A stretch of 64,000 nucleotides of DNA from Pseudo-nitzschia pungens (GCA_037355855.1 CM074761.1:5599346-5663345); one strand, 5' to 3'. Positions 44,601-54,370 are shown, counted from the stretch's first letter. Made by a program: numbers and translations. The notes: generated from the letters alone by a model not told the origin.

Positions 44601-44640
44601 CAAAGGATTTCTTCCCAAGGAAACAAATCCCTTTTCCTAG
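28035..44640 (+). CDS. Giant multi-pass membrane / LNR / LRR receptor-like gene, split by two transposons
   Basis: I read one gene with these exons: 28035-29696, continuing after a 6.2-kb TIR element at 35861-35911; 35999-37088; then 37193-37264, 37475-37546, 37673-37744, 37866-37937, 38064-38135, 38261-38332, 38459-38530, 38654-38728, 38841-38855, 38989-39060, 43444-43515, 43642-43713, 43834-43905, 44028-44099, 44213-44284, 44413-44484 and 44588-44640. Coding length without transposons is 3954 nt, 1317 residues. It has about 11 helices in residues 119-557, a cytosolic link, another helix (about 621-640), an LNR module (about 766-795, CSHFGDGICD...GDCC) and plant-type LRRs (LTGSIPSEIGLLTGL). 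The frame is kept through every junction, which is the main evidence. It is probably a surface receptor; the ligand is unknown. In this haplotype the first insertion should truncate it. Confidence 0.75.
30180..30580. repeat. GTCGTCGTTGCTC-type minisatellite in TIR element copy B
   Basis: Same array type as 16745-17010 in copy A. It explains the Arg/Glu-rich ORF on the minus strand. Confidence 0.7.
31405..33014. repeat. Nine-unit 181-bp satellite inside the TIR element
   Basis: The anchor ATATCTGAAT (one variant unit) recurs at 31421, 31602, 31783, 31964, 32145, 32326, 32507, 32690 and 32873: six steps of exactly 181 bp, then two of 183. Each unit also has GAATAATTAA and AGTATTCAAAAATCA. No coding potential. 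Confidence 0.93.
33015..33800. other. Unique AT-rich spacer in TIR element copy B
   Basis: No gene seen. A TTGAACTGGCAGC-type tRNA 3'-end look-alike near 33110-33150 does not fold as a tRNA. Confidence 0.4.
33830..34320. repeat. GACGACGAC / ACCGGGAC simple-sequence block
   Basis: Degenerate GAC trinucleotide runs with a duplicated segment around ACTAACCGCC...TTGTTTATTTT (about 34020 and 34190). It explains several Ser/Arg or Val-rich shadow ORFs. Confidence 0.75.
34335..35570. repeat. Cytosine-rich minisatellite, TGTATTATCGACGCGTTGCTG units
   Basis: About 30 variable units of 30-60 bp: a C6-C10 run, TGTATTATCGACGCGTTGC, then one to three TGCTTGC blocks. A non-repeat insert lies at about 35080-35160. 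All long ORFs here are repeat artefacts. Confidence 0.88.
35861..37088 (+). CDS. Receptor gene: end of exon 1, 87-nt intron, transmembrane/LNR exon
   Basis: 35861-35911 adds 17 codons that complete the last helix of the first domain (LVMKSTEVREIILNFTA). The donor GTAAGT at 35912 and the acceptor ...TTGAAG at 35998 define an 87-nt phase-0 intron. Exon 2 begins VSFISELDELAF, has a membrane helix (ITISIISAVLFGLIFFITHS), a Cys-containing ectodomain and an LNR module near nucleotides 36580-36670 with a GDGICD core. It ends at 37088 in phase 1 before GTATGT. A reading that starts at ATG 35978 is also open but would begin inside the intron; the spliced reading fits the downstream exon phases and upstream topology better. 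Confidence 0.75.
39193..39197 (+). promoter_or_regulatory. Left copy of a splice acceptor duplicated by transposon insertion
   Basis: TTAGC at 39193-39197 is the 3' splice site (AG) plus the first exon base of an LRR exon. The same five bases are present at 43440-43444 on the other side of the copia element as its target duplication. Confidence 0.85.
39198..39623 (-). repeat. 3' LTR (minus orientation) of the Gag-only copia element
   Basis: 426 bp, by eye identical to 43014-43439. Confidence 0.92.
40000..42129 (-). CDS. Gag-like protein of a non-autonomous copia element
   Basis: 709 residues from the ATG at 42129 to the TAA at 40000. The N-terminal half is shared with the truncated Gag at 4676-5626 (KRSHDVTVF, RFETW, GFRAQLA blocks). 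The middle is helical and Leu/Ala/Asp-rich, as expected for a capsid. The C terminus is Pro/Ser/Gln-rich with no CCHC zinc knuckle. It ends shortly after a segment reading ADGSQSVVAHFDDP. That segment could be the start of a protease-like region in a full element, but no DSG motif is present. The uninterrupted frame suggests selection or very recent origin. Confidence 0.8.
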   Translation of the reverse strand: MPRRRTRQSAPFPASYQDQYRDLRSIITASHSLFDRPIASEESDNMSDETPADTAIADASTPNTTTETTPAAAAATPLPRDVASNLTTHFDHYCARALPALFDVSDPQSLLCNALIASGITTWRKFIRLTEPIINRLQYRDARNNYFDLPPFTSIQLLQFVKFRDHLNASKQPYRDVTLYTADAFDAFVDNLDDGTIMCPPRSSVPSPSSVSPFTLRTSKSEDQIKFEQWSKRSHDVTVFNVYKNDARFETWVTGFRAQLAEYDIDVDTFLDPDWDHSNLTPFGKKLFDKQCKFFWVLLLRVFRSDLSYTCVQSHTSTCDGRAAYFEFLNLRESTHTHEFDVAGQSQLLQRLNLVDWKDSTVRFLTKWFEIYDNLCQMTAPALPMKYHMLRSTLLHAVASDASLSDQFSKIPLPSAHASDSVEVKHILQLKTTLLAEATRLDARAVLTLPKSRADMNFQANFHSAFPYLDSSAFTDDFVNDVHTYAAFRASSTSDSSVDPLALSHRLPHAIWSTLSPVAKQLWTQFPFADRQTLVLNLNPNKFHAPQPSPTPGSGQPVGRQAYFHSTHASPEQTSPDPFSSAPPDDLSPDPGTDASDALVTQWIARQHGSQPTGSYQQLGKQGSLYTHPTRSSTIGKSPSKSKLPLASSMSPGHPARLLADNPKAPTKLVARMADGSQSVVAHFDDPIAGQSVTHLLQTHTSPHNWSLC
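42336..42560 (-). repeat. TTCGAA-bearing minisatellite in the leader of the Gag-only element
   Basis: Units of GTTTTCGAACGACAACGGCG type on the minus strand, matching the array at 4244-4493. Confidence 0.75.
43014..43439 (-). repeat. 5' LTR (minus orientation) of the Gag-only copia element
   Basis: 426 bp, by eye identical to 39198-39623. The right flank TTAGC at 43440-43444 keeps an AG acceptor in front of the interrupted exon. Confidence 0.92.
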
Positions 44641-46721
44641 CCTACGATCAGGGATCTGGTGCAGACTTTCTGTTTTTCTAGCCCCTAGTCAGCAATTGTT
44701 TGTTTGCAAAACTAAATATTTTATTCTACACAAGTCCAAAGATGGAACAAAGGACAATCCTTTGAGGATCCCCTTTTTTCATTATTTTCTTAATATCACA
44801 AAAGCCATATCATGTCTTCCTGTCATTATTTGCTATCTTCACAGCTCTGTGATGCAAAAAAGCAATTCTAAAGCCTAGCTTTCATTAAGAATATAGTTTT
44901 CCAAAACTTACTCCTCTTGCGTTTTGTAATTTGCATGCAGGCTCTGAGGTACAAAGGAATCGATAGGAGAGATTCTGAGAATCGATTGATGGACTGCTTT
45001 TGCTATCTTTGTCACCGCAACCCTGCCTTCTGTGCAACTCAAACCAACTTATGGCTGGGTCATGATGATGATGACAACAATGACAATCGATGAGAACAAC
45101 AATGATAATAACTGTGATGCCAGCACTATTCTTGCTGACCAACCAATACCTTGCCCTTAGGAATCTCCCTCAAAAAAATTGATTCCAAAACTACCCCGAA
45201 GGGGATCGCACAGCATTGGAACGAATTCCCACCAGGAACAATCGAATCCTGCATCCGTGACGACAACAAAGTGTATTCCTCATGGATCGATTGATCAATC
45301 AATCGATCGACAAAGGCAACAACAAGAAAAAAAGCAAAAACAACCTGAGAATGGCGAGCCAATAAGGCTGCGGGAGTGTGGATGGAATGGTTGCTTTGAT
45401 GCGATGCGATGCGATGCGATGCGATGCGATGCAAGCGGTTCATTCCTTCTACAACGGTTCCGATCTTCCTCCGCAGCCGGATTTTTCTTGACACACCGAT
45501 GCCACGACCATTTCGTGGGAACCGGAGTCCATCCGGGTGGGGCGAAGGAGGAAACCAATCGCGCACGAAGTACTGTAGTTCACTGGTGTACGATACGCAC
45601 GTGTACCGGTAGTTCGTAGCGTGAACAAGGGCTGGCGTCCGGTGCCCGATTTTGCTCGCAAACGGATCACGAGGCATCGAAAGAGGTGCGTGCACCCGTG
45701 GATGTTCACCGCCGAGGTGCAGTAGATAGATACTTGTAGATGCCGTGTTTCCTACGATTGATAGAAGAGCGATGCTCTCAGTCATCGATGATTCATTCAT
45801 TCGGCCGGTTTGGAACACCGTATCCCACCGATCCGAAAGGTTGCACGAGGGTTTTCAAAGTCGCAATCGCGGCAGGAAGGGATCCGGTCCAAGATAAGAT
45901 GGACGCAAATCACCTCGACAAAAAGTCGCTTCATTGCGTACGCTACGACTAGAGATCGCGTCGTGTATTGAGTACGTACTCATCGGTCAAGGATGAGATC
46001 GACCACTCAATCAATCAATCAATCAATCCATCAATCGCAATCCCTTGGATTCTATATGTGCCGAAATGTGCAGCCCATGCGTACAGGTTGGCACGACATT
46101 CGCAAAGGATTCGTTCGTTCGTTCATTCGTTCGTTCATTCCTTCATTCGTGGAGGATAGGAGACCATCGACACGCACACGACAGCGAGCGCACGCACGCA
46201 CGCAGTGAGTCCAGTAACGAGCAACAAAACCGCCATTGTGGATTCGATGGTGAGAGCTTTCTTGGTGCGATGGAAGCTCCAATACGGAGTGCGCAGCGAA
46301 TCAATCTGACGGTCACTACCAACCGTATTCAAACTCATGGTTCGCGTATTGCATCGCATCGCACAGCGCGGCGGTACTATGGATACTCCCAAGGCGCAAG
46401 CCCAAAAGGCCATACCAATATCATTATTATTATCATCATTTGTCCAGACGAGAAGCGTCATGAATCCCCTATTGCGTCAAATGTAAAATGATAATAATAA
46501 TAATATTACAATAATAACTCTGTTTTTATTGTTTGTTGACCCCTGCCAACCAAAAAATAAACCGTTGGTCGTTCGCAGTCGCAGGAATTCGTTCCCGAAT
46601 ACCACAAATCGAGAGCGACTCTTTCGCTCACTCACTCAAAACCCACTCGTCGCTTGTTTGTTTGTTTCTTTGTTCGTTCGTTTGGGTTGTCCTCGGATTG
46701 CTCGCCCGCTCGCTCACTCAC
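44641..46721. other. Intergenic region after the receptor gene
   Basis: No convincing gene. It holds a (GATGC)n tract at about 45396-45431, AATC repeats near 46008-46030 and TTCGTTCATTC repeats near 46110-46150. The region just after 44640 would hold the receptor gene's 3' UTR; no clear polyadenylation pattern is recognised. Confidence 0.5.
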
Positions 46722-47531
46722 TCACCGCGACCAGAGCGTCTGGGACTCCCGGGTCAGTTTTTGTTCCATGGCCAGCCTCCAGAACGCGGGCACCGCACCG
46801 CAGGCCCTTGTGGCGATCTGGAAGCACGACAAGAATTCCTCGAGGGACACCCCGGCACCGACCGTGTGGCTCCCCAGCATCCGGTCCGGTTTCCCCGGCT
46901 CGTTCACCAGCACCACGATGGAAGACTCCCGGGCTTCCTTCTCCTCGGCCGACGTGGGGTCCAGCACGACCGCCACCGATTTGTCGTTGCTGCTTTCGTT
47001 GCGATTGTGGTTGGTTTGCACCAGGCACGTCGTTGCCACCGGCAGGCACAGCAGGTCGACCCCGGCGTCCATCAGGGCGGCCACCGCCCCGTGCAGCAGG
47101 CATCCCAGGAGGGATCCGTCCGACTGGACGACCTGCAGGACCACCTCGATGACGCACCGCGGAAAGACCGACAGGTCGATGCAAGCTTCCAGGATCCTCG
47201 CGAGAAAGTCCCCGAGTTCGGTTTGCTCCGAGGCTTCGGAGGACGATATCGACGACGATACGGACGACGACTTGATCACCACCGAGACTTTTCCGGCCGT
47301 GTCGCCCTCGTGGTTGGCATTCTGGGGGGCAATCGGACCGTAGACCGCCGCCAGGACGTGGGTGGATCCGGCCTTCCAGAGGGCGGAACCGTCGGGTCGA
47401 TGGAGGCAGGAGAGCTCGCAGGCGAGCGGACGGAGCGTCGCGTCGCTGGCCCGGCCGTCGGCGCGCAATGCTTTGCTCCTGCTGCCGTTGTTCTTCTTGT
47501 TCTTGTTCCGGTTTTTGGTGGCGGTGCTCAT
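46722..47531 (-). CDS. RRP46: Exosome core subunit, RRP46 type (RNase PH fold)
   Basis: 269 residues from the ATG at 47531, single exon. The N terminus is basic (KNRNKNKKN). At about residues 21-66 it has the opening of an RNase PH domain: ALRADGRASD, LHRPDGSALWKAGSTHVLAAVYGPI. The later block GSLLGCLLHGAVAALMDAGVDL is the second conserved stretch of this fold. Among the RNase PH paralogues, the GSA(L)W.AG.T.VLAAVYGP pattern fits RRP46/EXOSC5 best. It would form part of the six-member exosome ring for 3'-5' RNA decay and processing in nucleus and cytoplasm. It is slightly longer than typical (about 235-250) because of acidic/Ser-rich loops. Divergent from the TRF4-like gene 1 kb away. Confidence 0.85.
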   Translation of the reverse strand: MSTATKNRNKNKKNNGSRSKALRADGRASDATLRPLACELSCLHRPDGSALWKAGSTHVLAAVYGPIAPQNANHEGDTAGKVSVVIKSSSVSSSISSSEASEQTELGDFLARILEACIDLSVFPRCVIEVVLQVVQSDGSLLGCLLHGAVAALMDAGVDLLCLPVATTCLVQTNHNRNESSNDKSVAVVLDPTSAEEKEARESSIVVLVNEPGKPDRMLGSHTVGAGVSLEEFLSCFQIATRACGAVPAFWRLAMEQKLTRESQTLWSR

Positions 47532-48579
47532 GGTTCGTACGGTATGTCGACCGCTAATTTTTCGCGGTCGGTTTGTTTTGCGGTTTTGCGGTTTTGGTTT
47601 TGTTGTTTCTGTAGTATTACAATACCGTATTTGTCTCGTATTTACTTACTTGTATTATTATTATTATTTGTCGTTGCTGTCGCGAAACCCTTCGCCGGTC
47701 CGTGCGGGGATTGCCAGTCGGTGGGTTGGTGAGAGCTTTTTGAGATTCGATTCCAAATCAATCAATTTGCGCGCTATCGTTTGTTGGTTGTGTGTGTTGC
47801 TGGGAGGTGTCGAACGACTCCGATAGTAGGTCCGTACGGTAGCGTTCGGCAACTTCCTTGGATGCAAGATTTTCTGTCCGATGTGTGATTTTTATTATTA
47901 CTAGTAGTACTACGTATTTTTTTTTCATCATCATCAGAATCAATTTGTGTTCGGCATCATCGCATGAATGAATGCATGAATCAATCAATCAATCAATCAA
48001 TCTGCGGCGCGAGTAATTACGAAATCGACATTTTCTGTGGGTGGGTCGGTCCGTCTTCGTCTGTCTGTCAGTCAGTATTCCGCCGCATACTCGTCAAGTC
48101 CTGCTTTCTACAGTACGTAAGTTACCGTAAGGTCGTACCGGTGGGTGTTTTTTTCTAGTGTTTTCACTTTCACACAGTTCCAGTGGGAAAAAACAAAACA
48201 AGGACGGCGTCTGGGCTTTGCCTCGATTTTCGAGTTGCATCTTCTTCTTGGAAGTGACAAGTAATCTTAATTAATTATTGTACGATAGCACGTCGCAATC
48301 ATTACTGTACTGTTGTATTTACCGGTTGTCAACAAAGCTGTTCCTCCAGGAATCCGAAACAACTCCGTGTGTACCGTACCTGGTGCATGCTCGTTGGAAT
48401 CCTCCGTCGATCACTGTTGCGGTTGCTCTGTTCTGCTCACGCCAGCACAGCGCATCAGCATCAGCATCAGCATCTGTATCAGATACAGATATATCTGTAT
48501 CTGTATCGGCAGCACGGACACACTATACGAAGATAAGATAAGATCGAACCGAACCGAACCGAACCGAATCGAACCAAGC
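47532..48579. promoter_or_regulatory. Divergent promoter region between RRP46 and the TRF4-like gene
   Basis: About 1.05 kb separate two start codons that point away from each other. It includes AATC repeats (47975-48002), a 24-bp palindrome CAGATACAGATA/TATCTGTATCTG at 48480-48503 within GTATC/GATAC-rich DNA, and a GAACC repeat (48545-48575) directly before the TRF4-like ATG. No core promoter motif is identified with confidence. Confidence 0.4.
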
Positions 48580-50430
48580 ATGGACGCTGCAGAATCGCAA
48601 TCGAAACCAAACACCACGGAGGAAGATTTTCTCTCGCTCCCGCCCGAGCCGAACGATGATGCCAACGCGGATGAAGGCAGCAACGACGCCGGCGGCGACG
48701 AGAGCGAAAGCGAAAACGAGGATTTCATTTCCCTGATTCCGATCAACGAGAACAATGAAGAAGAAGAAGAAGAAGAGCAAGAAATCGCAAAGGACAAAAG
48801 GAAATCCGACTCCAACGGCGGTGTCGGTGATCAATCACACGCAACAAATCCACAACAGCAACAACAACAGCAACAACAACAACGAAAGAAGGACTACGCC
48901 AGGACCGGTCTGCCCCCCTGGATGGAGAGCCGCGTGGATCATCGCCGCGTGAATCCCCTGGTCGCCCTCCACAACGAAATCGTGGCCTTTTGGCGGCTGA
49001 TGGAACCCCGTCCGGAGGAACTGGAAACGCGCAACGGACTGGTGGAACAATTCGTGAAACTGGCGGACTCCACCTTTCCCGACGGGTGCAAGGTCGAGGT
49101 CTTTGGGTCCCAAGCCACCGGGTAAGGAGAAACAAAAAGAAATGAAATGAAATGAAATTGCGGCAACAAGAATCGAAAGAAAAAAGCCGACAAACAAACA
49201 ATCAAAACTTGTTTCTCTCGAATTTGCCGCAATGGAATGGAATGGAGTGGTGTGTTGTGGTATGCTGTGGTGCGGTGAGGTGTGACGCACCACCAAACGT
49301 TACTCAAGTCTCAAGCAATTTTTTTGTTTTGTTTTGATTTGATTTGATTTGATGTTTTTTGATTCGATTCGATTCGATTCGATTCGATTCAAAAACTCCG
49401 CTTCGGTTTTGGTGAAACGGTCCACTCCCAAAACACTGCTCGCTTTAGCTTGTTCCTCCCAACCTCGGATATTGATATCGTGATCCAGCTCGAGGACAAC
49501 GAGGAAACGGGGGGAAAGGACACGACGGAAAAAACGAAACAAAAGAAGAAAAAGGCATCGAAGCAGCAAGAATTGGAAGACATGGAAAACTGGGACAAAC
49601 CTACGGGGTCCCCCCTGAGCTTGCTGGCCGCCGCCCTCCGAGAACACTGGCTGGACGACCTGTCCTACCTCGAGGTCATCGAAAACACCAAGATACCCCT
49701 CGTCAAATTCACTCACGCCCCGACCAACATCTCGATCGACGTTTGCTTCAACCAGAAGGGAGGTCGCCATGCCGCCGCGCTCTTGAACCAATACATGGAC
49801 GCCCTGTCGCCGCTGAGGCCCCTCGCCTTTTTTCTCAAGCAATTCATGGCGTCCCGGGGCCTGAACAAGCCATACACCGGGGGGATCGGGAGCTTTTTGC
49901 TGCAGATGATGGTACTGGCGTTTCTGCAACACCGAGAGCGGGACTGCTACAACCACCGGAGGTCCTCGCAGCACTGCCTAGGAGCCCTGCTGGTGGAGTT
50001 CTTCGAGTTTTACAGCACGGACTTTAACTTTGTTCTGACCGGCATCTCGGTGCGGTTCGACGGGTTCTTCTTTCCCAAGGGGGCGGCGGACCGGAAAAAA
50101 AACTTTTGGCTGACGAACCGACCCTTTTCCGTCGCGGTGGAGAATCCGCTGGACCCGACCCTCGACGTCGGTTCGCCGTCCTTTCGGATCGATCTGGTCC
50201 AGCGATCCTTCGAGGTCGCCTTCAAGATCCTGCTGAGCCACGTGTCGGAACCCATGATGCCCACGCCGTCGATACTGGCGTCGATCCTGGAGCCGTCGGA
50301 CGAAATGTGGGAGCGGTGCCGGGAGACGGTCGCGGCGCCGAACCTTGCGGAGGCTCCTCCTCAACGGGCCGGGGGGCAAGCGCGAGCGCAAGGCACGATG
50401 CCACCCCGCAAGAAACAGAGACGACGATGA
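48580..50430 (+). CDS. Non-canonical poly(A) polymerase, TRF4/PAPD5 type (TRAMP)
   Basis: Two exons, 48580-49121 and 49449-50430; the donor GG|GTAAGG and the acceptor ...TTTAG|C join inside a Gly codon and give 507 residues. The N-terminal ~110 residues are acidic with a poly-Gln run. The nucleotidyltransferase core starts at LPPWMESR and its active-site motif FGSQATGLFLPTSDID is built across the intron. The catalytic carboxylates are D188 and D190, and D278 in ISIDVCFN. The PAP-associated domain follows (GIGSFLLQMMVLAFLQ). The C terminus ends in a basic stretch (RKKQRRR), probably a nuclear signal. It would add short A tails that mark RNA for the exosome. The 327-bp intron holds a GATTC repeat. 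Confidence 0.9.
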
Positions 50431-51918
50431 TGCGCGCGCCGCACCACGATTCGCATCGATGGATTCGATGGATAGATGCTGCACTTCGTACTCGACAACA
50501 GCAACAACAGCAACAACAAACCGGATCGGGATGTAGGGTCTCCGTTCGTTGACACCGCCATCCCAAATCCGGTATCCCACTTCTTGTCGGCCCAAATACG
50601 ACCTGACATGAGTTGACTCGGCTCGGCTCGGCTCGACGACAGAGCGCATCGATTTTTGATGGAGATGATTGATTCCTCAATCAAGACAAAGAGACAGGGA
50701 AGGATCTCTTGCAGAGCCTTGCAGCTGCCCAATCACGCCGAAATCCCATGGCATGCCATACATCTACAACTAGTAGAGTAGTAACCTTACTCCTACCAGG
50801 TATGCGAAAGGACGTGTCACGACCCAAAAAAAAGAAAGCGACCAACAAACACGGCATCTCCCGGATCACGATCCCAACGATCTTGGTGACTGGCGACGGG
50901 AAGACAACACTTTGCTGTACAGCACAGCATCGGGTCATTCATTCGTTACCAGAAGCATTACGCTATTTTTTGGCAAAGGAAGGACACTCCTTTGCGCGAG
51001 AAGGATGCGGAACGGGGATCATTTTTTCCGAGTGAGACGACGGACTCGTCGTAGTCGTTTTTCAACAGCTCTAGTACTACGTAGTACATAGTTAGGGAGT
51101 GGCGGAGAACGGATTTTTTTAAGCACAAAACTAGTCTTTTTTCTATTCAATAGTGTTGATTATTGTATTTGATGGTAAATATTGTGATAATATACATATA
51201 CATATATACATCGCGTCGCTCCTCGTATATTGTCGTGTGTACAAGTGATGGTTGTTGTTTATGTTCGTGTTGTGTTAAGGATACTAAGAATCGGTTCGGT
51301 CGTTCAAACAGCATCGAGAGTCAGTCAGTCAGTCACAGCGCATCAGATCACAACGTTGAAACAATTCGTGGGTAAGCGTACGACGACTCGGGTTTTGCGA
51401 TTCTTCGCGTTCGAGAACAAGTTGATGGGTGAAATATGTGTATATATAGATATCATCTATATATATATATATATATATGCGTATATATATTATGATGATG
51501 CGGGGGAGAAAACAGCAAAGATGATACCAATCAAGATGACGCATTTTGCTCAGGTTCGGTTTTTTCATGCACAGCAAAGTCGTATCACAGAAGGAAGACC
51601 CGAGCCAAGCCAAGCCAAGTCAACGGAAAAGAGAAATAATATCAAGCATAGCGACGCAACAGCAGCAGGACAAGAATGATAGAGTATCAAGAGAAGAACA
51701 TGTCCGTGCCAGTAACAGTCAGGTGTGCAACAACGACAATTCAATTCAATTCAATCCGGTTCGGTTCGATCCGGTTCGGTTGGATTGGTTCGCTCGAAAG
51801 TAATTCAGCACAGAACAGATCATGCGAGTCAAACAGCAGACATCTTTTCTTTTTTTCATCAAACACAACATCGCGAGGCCACTGGAAACGCTTCGTTTTC
51901 ACGACTCTGCGATATCCT
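50431..51918. other. Intergenic region
   Basis: No convincing gene. It has an (AT)n tract at about 51450-51480 and a GGTTCGATCC-type repeat at 51757-51785. The far end should include the 3' UTR of the KH/WW gene. Confidence 0.5.
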
Positions 51919-53859
51919 CTATGGCATTCCCGGAGGCTTTTGCCAGGTCGTCTCTCCCGATCTCTCGTTGTAGTAGTATGTTTGACCATCGGGTGCTGTT
52001 GCGGATTTCCACTCGGACACAGCCGGAGCGGCTGGTGGAGCTCCATAACCTCCTTGTTGGGGCTGTTGGAATTGGCCTTGTTGCTGATAAGGCTGTGCTT
52101 GCGGAGCAACGCCATAGCCGGAATTTTGACCGTAGCCTCCCTGCCCGTACTGGGGTTGCTGTTGGTAACCTCCCTGTGCCCCATATCCGTAGGATTGTTG
52201 TTGCTGCTGATGGTAACCGCCTTGTTGGTATCCTCCATAGGCTATCGATGAATCAATCGAGAACAAATACAAAGCAAAACAAGAGGAAAAAGTGTTGAGT
52301 TTCGACTCGTGGATATCCGAAATGGCAGTTTTCGTTGCCACAACGGTTGTCGAGATCAGATCACTTACAATGCCCACCACCACCTCCTGCGTACGGATGA
52401 TTCGGGCCGGTATCAATGACCTCCCGGAGCATGTTTTTCGCCATTTCGATGCCTTGGCGCGTTCCACGAAGGGTGATCTCGCAATCCCTACCAGGTGGAA
52501 CATCTTGGTTGATTTGAATGTCACAGCCGGACCTTTTCTGTAGATCGTTGATCGTTATGCCCTTGGTTCCGATGATTCTTCCCATGTAATGTTTTGCGGC
52601 GAAAAATATCTCACTCTCCATTCCACCGCCGCCACCGTAGGAAGGTGCTTGTTGCTGTTGATACGGTTGCTGGCCTCCATTGTAATGTCCGCCACCGCCG
52701 CCATACGGCTGATCGTACCCGTATCCACCACCACCGGGTGTCATGTTTTGACCATTCTGTGGCAGATTTGGATAAGGTGGACCCGATCCCCAAGTGCCAC
52801 CGCGTTGGATTTTGTCATCGATGAGCATGGTCAGTGACTGCATTGCATCCATCAAAGGATTTGCTACCAAAAAGAGAACCATCTCCTTCGCCTTAACAAC
52901 AGCTTGTTCGGTTCCGGTCATGGTGACCTGCTTTTCCGAGGCATCTAGTCCACAAGCGCCCTTATGATCCACTTGAATCTTCGCCTGGGACCTTGATTGA
53001 AGCTCACGGATCATTTCTCCACCACGTCCAATGATTTTACCGACACTGGTGGCGGGGACAACCAAAAACTCGCGTTTTGCTTCACCCAATGGTAAATCGG
53101 CTTCGTTCACATTTTCTTGACAGAGCATGTGCACCAATTGTTTTGCGAAATCGATCGTTTTGCGCGTTCCACGATAGGTTATCAATCGAGGCTGACCGGG
53201 GGGCACATTCTGATCCACATCAATGCGACATCCGGATCTCGCCTGTAAATCTCGGATCATTTCTCCTCCTTTTCCTATTACCCTTCCAACATACATGGCG
53301 GATACTTCTCCTTTTTCTTCCGTTACAGCATCTACATTTTGGGTTTCCACTACATGAACCGGCTGTCCTTCTGTCGTTGGAAGTCCAGGCGGCAGTCCAG
53401 GAGGCAATCCAGCAACTTCAGCCTCGGCTTTGGTTTCTCCGTTGGTTGGCGCTGGCTCGGTCGATGGGTCTGCCGGAATTTCTTTGGTGCTTCCATTCGT
53501 TTCGGCAGTCTCGCTTACGGAAGTTTCTCCCTCTTTCTGCTGTTCGCCCGGGGCGACCGGAGTAGCGGGTGCTTCTGGATCCGCCTTTGCTTCCGATGAA
53601 GCGTCAGCATCTGAAGCATTCGTACTCTTCGCTACTTTCAAGGGCGGTTCTGAACAGCATCGGTCGAGACGTCAAAGCAAGAATTACAGACAATTGAGAC
53701 TATCGTTTGAATTTCTAGCAATTTTCTTCCGTGGATGCCACTGCTGTTGATTGATTCGTTTGAACATCAGGGTCACGTACCGTGGGTGTCAGTGTCATCC
53801 TCTGGTCGTTCTCTTTTGCCTGGCTCGTTGGCAGCGGCACTATCGTCGTTAGTTGACAT
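51919..53859 (-). CDS. Three-KH-domain RNA-binding protein with a C-terminal WW domain
   Basis: Three exons on the minus strand: 53859-53781, 53649-52369 and 52241-51919, with introns of 131 and 127 nt that both have good GT-AG sites and keep the frame (1683 nt, 560 residues). KH1 lies at about 142-202 (GKGG loop), KH2 at about 220-290 (GRGG) and KH3 at about 371-438 (GTKG), each with the VG.IIG.GG/KG signature that binds single-stranded RNA or DNA. Gly/Gln/Tyr-rich linkers surround KH3. The last ~31 residues form a WW domain with Trp 531 and Trp 553, 22 apart, and a conserved PP. This resembles FUBP/KSRP-like proteins, but with the WW module added; a role in splicing or mRNA stability is likely. 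Confidence 0.88.
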
Positions 53860-54370
53860 TTCTTCGTTCGTCGTTACTGCTGAATACAGCTTCGTCTGTA
53901 AGAAAATGAGTTGGGAAGTATACAGATGTAGATTCCCATCCGTTGACCACTTTGGTGCATTTGTGTGTCACGCGATAATGGATCGTTTGTGATCTAGCCA
54001 AGGTTATCGTAAGTTACACAGACCATTACTTGTATCCCAAAAAACCGACGATGAGCCAAAAAGGGAAAAAATAAAAAATAAAAAAACAATACGGTACCGT
54101 ACGTACGTAACTACCGGTAGGATACTTGGAATCGTAAGGTTTACGAGTAACCTGAAGTTACGAAGTTTGAAAGTACGAGTAAATTACAGAAACTTCTGTT
54201 CACTGTTCATTCGTTGTCGTCACCGGCGTTAAAACCGTGCAACGTACAACGCACATAGATAATGCAATCCGTGGTGCCCTAGTAATTACTTGTAACCCTA
54301 CTGGTAAGATTTTACCTATGGGTAGTAACTTACGCAGTCGATGACAAAGAATTATTGGTGGTGTGGGGCG
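53860..54370. other. Intergenic region
   Basis: No gene seen; rich in TACGTACG/GTAACC-type short repeats common to the intergenic DNA of this window. Confidence 0.4.

Larger units (their letters stand above)
37193..44640 (+). repeat. Array of single-LRR exons with near-identical introns
   Basis: Apart from one 75-nt exon, one 15-nt micro-exon and the 53-nt terminal exon, every exon is 72 nt, starts after TTTTAG or TTTCAG in phase 1 and ends before GTATGT (GTACGT at the last donor). Each codes a 24-residue plant-type repeat, typically DLTGSIPSEIGLLTGLTTL. Introns are 103-136 nt and share blocks such as CTTCCTGTCTAATGATGTG. Unit spacing is about 198 bp. The array is broken by the copia element at 39198-43439. 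The terminal exon (44588-44640) encodes DGNKFKGFLPKETNPFS and TAG. Confidence 0.9.

Noticed and set aside
45126..45818. 230-codon minus-strand ORF
   Set aside because: Crosses a GATGC microsatellite (RIASHRIASH), with no domain; likely chance.
46529..47732. Plus-strand ORFs up to 399 codons
   Set aside because: Antisense shadows of RRP46 with Arg/Pro/Gly-rich composition and no motif.
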